A stretch of DNA of 38,025 nucleotides from assembly GCA_026260175.1 (NCBI GenBank), contig JAKCWW010001934.1:21491-59515 (forward strand). Direction: 5' to 3'. Below, piece by piece: positions 34,781 through 38,025 of the stretch. The translations under genes and the position numbers were made by a program. Numbering within the stretch: position 1 is the first letter of the stretch; the number at the start of each line of letters is the position of its first letter. The notes under the pieces were generated by a model. It saw only the letters and a program-made list of their open reading frames with translations. It searched no databases and was not told the origin of the DNA. Source of the DNA: Reticulitermes lucifugus (taxonomy: Eukaryota > Arthropoda > Insecta > Blattodea > Rhinotermitidae).

Positions 34781-35842
34781 GTTTATTACTCTGTCAATAA
34801 AATTCCACACGTTAAAGAAATGTAAGGAAGGCAAAATATCTGTATCACTTTCAAGTACTTGTGCTCCTCAAACCCCTAGTTTGCGAAAACTGACTCCTGA
34901 CGCTTCATTATAAATAGCGTAGAACATGTTGGCTGGTCGAGCAAGGATTTCTAGCATATAATGTGCTAAAATAGGTCAAACGTTTCTTGAGTTACAACAC
35001 GATGTAACATAAATCTCCTTCTGTTTAAGTGGGACTGTCTCGAATATTGCAAGGCGTATGTAAGAACTGTATTCAGGATAAATATATATTTATTATTTTT
35101 ATGCAATTACTTTTTCGAAAAATGTAGAGCTCATGTGAATAATTCTTTACGCTTAAGATATGTCACCAAACGCACATAGGCTCCTGTGTTTAGCGCCTAA
35201 ACTTCTGTTTACATTTTTTTAAATGTGGCATGTATGAATACTTTTTTAAAAATTCGTAATATCGAAATTCTTTAAAATATCGCCAGTGACATGACAAAAG
35301 TGATAGACACGTCACGGCAGTACTCTTGCGAGAGCGGCAAATGCTTAGCTGAGTGATATTTTCTTCACAGGAACATATTATTTTACGGAAATACGGAATA
35401 AATTTAATGTTGCTTTGTCGTAAAAAATCAGTTTATATTTAAGAGTGTACTTGGTATTAATATGTTAATTTATAAGCACAATATGACACCAATTTGGAGT
35501 ATGTCTGTTTTTACAAAACAAAACGAAGACACAAAAGGGTCTGCTCGCTATTTGTCAGTTACCTGTCACTGACGGACATTTCAACACGTACACAACATCT
35601 GTTAATTCATTATAATCTGATAGAGGCACAGAAAATATATTTTATTAACTTCCAAATTAAAGGATCGCACATATTATTTTTCCTAATTACCTGTATATTT
35701 CCCTTTATACTGAACAATAAACCTTAATGACAGAAAGAAAAGAATAACTTTCTTAAAGTAACCTACAACAAACTAAATAAAGTAATTTGTAAAAATATGC
35801 AATATACTATTCCCTCCAAAAACTTTTCTCTTCTCAGCTCTC

Positions 35843-35843
<1 letters not shown>
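34781..35843. other. AT-rich non-coding DNA, nothing identified
   Basis: One chance ORF (35494-35727 plus) with no motif. Confidence 0.5.

Positions 35844-35873
<30 letters not shown>
35844..35873. repeat. TAT trinucleotide microsatellite
   Basis: Ten uninterrupted TAT units. Confidence 0.95.
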
Positions 35874-37088
35874 GCTGTTGTTACTTTCAAAAAAATTAAT
35901 AAATCAGTAATATCGAACTGTAACTTCTCAATAACTAAGAAAATTATAAACTTCTACATTTACAAATGCAATCAATCGTCAGTCAAATTATCTGTAACTT
36001 TGTACATGAAAGCAGCTCATAACAAAACATGTAAAACTTTAGATGCATTTTTAAACGTTTGCTACTTCAATGTGCTTATTTATTTCAACATAGTCGTTTA
36101 AATAATTTTTAGGTCATGAAGGAGAAAATGAATGAAACTTACTGAAAATAAAAATGTAAATACAAGTGTTTTGCAGTAAGGAATTATTCGAGTTTTATTT
36201 CGATAAATTGCTGAATAAACTTGCCTGAATGCAGCTATCAGTAGTGTGTTTTGCCAGTCAAGCTTATACGTTCAAAACTTGAAAGTTCAAAGAAAACAAA
36301 ACTGAAGCAAGGACATTGTTTTGAAAGAAATCCAGTGAATGCATTTGACATGTGTTCTGTCATCCATGGCTTCGTTTGGTTAAACTTAACATTTGTTTCT
36401 GCGTGATTTAGATATGGGTGGAAGGTAACCATCAGAAATTCAGTTTACTCTTGTCTGCACTATGTTTTAGGACTCTTGATAGAAATTATAGGCATAAATT
36501 CAATTACATTTTACTGAACACCGACGGCCGTATTTTCAACACATGTTTAAAAATGTGTGAACAAATGCGCAATTAGTAGAAAATACTCTGAAACTCTGTA
36601 ACTTTTTAACTACATAAACGAGATTAGTAGTTGCAGTTTGTGGTTCGGAAATTTTCAGTTTCGTCCGCCTGTGTAGCAGTCTATTTGTACATAATTAGTG
36701 GGCGATGGTTTGGAGGTGAGAAACTAGTATTTTTGCTACTCAACACATTTAAATCACACTAAAGCTAATTGTGCTTCAAAACCAGATTTAATTATCCGCT
36801 CTACGTGTATATGGCTATTTCGCACAAACGTGCATACAGTTTCAGAGAAAAGCCTGTATTTTATAAAGTAGGATTAAATAGCATTACTCGGTACAATGCA
36901 CACTGCAGACCTACACACAGCTTTAAAGCTAAAATATTGAAAATTAAACAAAATATATATAATCGCTTTTAACGAATGCATTAAACCGACTGGATCCATC
37001 AATAACGTCATCAAACCAATCCGAAATATTCTTGTTAACATTATCATTAAAATTACGTAATAATAGGCTTGCATTAGAGTTGTGTGTG
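35874..37088. other. AT-rich non-coding DNA, nothing identified
   Basis: Short frames at 36238-36432 (minus), 36769-36972 (plus) and 36874-37218 (minus) show no recognisable features. Confidence 0.5.
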
Positions 37089-37150
37089 TGGCCTTGTGGC
37101 TAGTAGAGTGATCCTCGCATATGGGACGTGAATTCAACATCCTGCTATTC
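37089..37150 (+). mobile_element. Decayed tRNA-like SINE head
   Basis: GTGGCCTTGTGGCTAGTAGAG is A-box-like and GTGAATTCAACATCCTG is a worn B box at the expected distance, with ATCCTCGCATATGGGA between, as in tRNA-derived heads. No body follows that I can match. Confidence 0.45.
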
Positions 37151-37962
37151 TGCATGGCTGCTGGTGTACAAGCAACAGCCCATTGTGAATGCATGACGTG
37201 TTTCATTATAATGCCCACCTGAAGAGCTTCGCATTTTTATAGGAATTGTTAGAGCGCGTATGAAATCGGGTTTATACCTACATAACAGGAAGTTCATATA
37301 AACAATCTTCACAAATTCAGTTCCTTTTTTTCAAATAGAACACAACCCTCTCTATTAGAAAAAAAACAACTGGTGAACGTTTTTATTGAAATAATCTTTG
37401 TCTGTTCTGAAAATCGTAAATACAGATTTTATCCACAGTGTTCTTGCCTGCCAAAATTTAAAGTTCAGTCACTTTTAACGCGTTATTAGGAAGGTAACTT
37501 AAACGTTATAACTCCTACGTTGAATTATATTAGGGAAGAAAATTAATACTCTTATATGTTACTATTATTACAATATCACCCTCATAATTCTGTTTTTTTT
37601 CGTGTTTTGTCCATGCTTTCTGCCTGCACGTAAGTAAATACAGGAATGAACTACGGTTTTTATTTAAATTATATTAAACTGGAAACCTTAGTAAAACCTT
37701 TGGAACTGACTTGATAATGTCTAATTTTATTCGAAATACATAGCCAAATTTTACATCAGTGATTTCAGGCTTCCGTCGCGATGATCTTGTATATGAGCTG
37801 ATAAAGACAATGTTACATTTTACTTATTACTACAAAAGCGGTGGGAATTGGATTTATGTTTAGTTGGCGTTAGGGATGTATATTCTGACTACACTAAGTA
37901 GTGAATATTTTCATATACGTACACAAAAAGTCCTAGGTATTACCTTACTTGTTCTTCTAAAT
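37151..37962. other. AT-rich non-coding DNA, nothing identified
   Basis: No ORF, repeat or RNA gene that I can support. Confidence 0.5.

Positions 37963-38025
<63 letters not shown>
37963..38025. repeat. ACTA tetranucleotide microsatellite, cut by window edge
   Basis: Almost 16 perfect ACTA units with no interruption, continuing past the end of the window. Confidence 0.97.

Noticed and set aside
36874..37218. 114-codon minus-strand ORF
   Set aside because: It runs across a SINE-like head on the other strand and shows no protein-like features.

Overview
This is an AT-rich, gene-poor stretch of an insect-like nuclear genome. The signs are long non-coding intervals, microsatellites, many tRNA-derived SINEs with A/B-box heads, decayed non-LTR retrotransposon tails, and one gene with splice-like exon boundaries. 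Several repeats resemble, from memory, high-copy repeats of cockroaches and termites (Blattodea). That placement is inference; no search was possible. I see no operons, rRNA, bona fide tRNA genes, CRISPR arrays or phage-like modules.

Layout. 1-60: head of a tRNA-derived SINE cut by the window edge. About 1.1-4.1 kb: the only convincing protein-coding locus, with candidate noncoding 5' exons ending at 1110 and 1840, a large terminal coding exon at 2503-3836 and a poly(A) signal at 4108. It encodes a low-complexity protein with a Ser/Asn tract followed by a Pro/Tyr/Asn-rich C-terminal half. From 4.1 kb to the end nothing reads as a conserved gene. The supportable content is SINEs (about 4.96, 6.87, 13.46, 16.25, 17.59, 23.25, 24.83, 26.99, 27.07, 34.49 and 37.09 kb), retroelement relics (about 11.4, 15.5, 19.6 and 29.2 kb), a Tigger/pogo-like MITE (22.67-22.88 kb), a 64-bp tandem repeat interrupted by an N run (23.73-23.93 kb), two hairpin-forming elements (16.77-16.90 and 31.43-31.56 kb), a G-quadruplex motif (32.03 kb) and several microsatellites, one running off the right edge.

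The parts do not act as a pathway. The window is one lineage-restricted gene followed by intergenic or intronic DNA built by successive retroelement insertions. The strongest individual signals are the SINE at 16.25 kb with a perfect 13-bp target-site duplication, SINEs with different heads sharing one body, the 130-bp foldback at 31.4 kb, the nested CCGG-rich hairpin at 16.8 kb, and the identical 64-bp repeats that each contain a hairpin. I found no convincing new multi-gene biological system.
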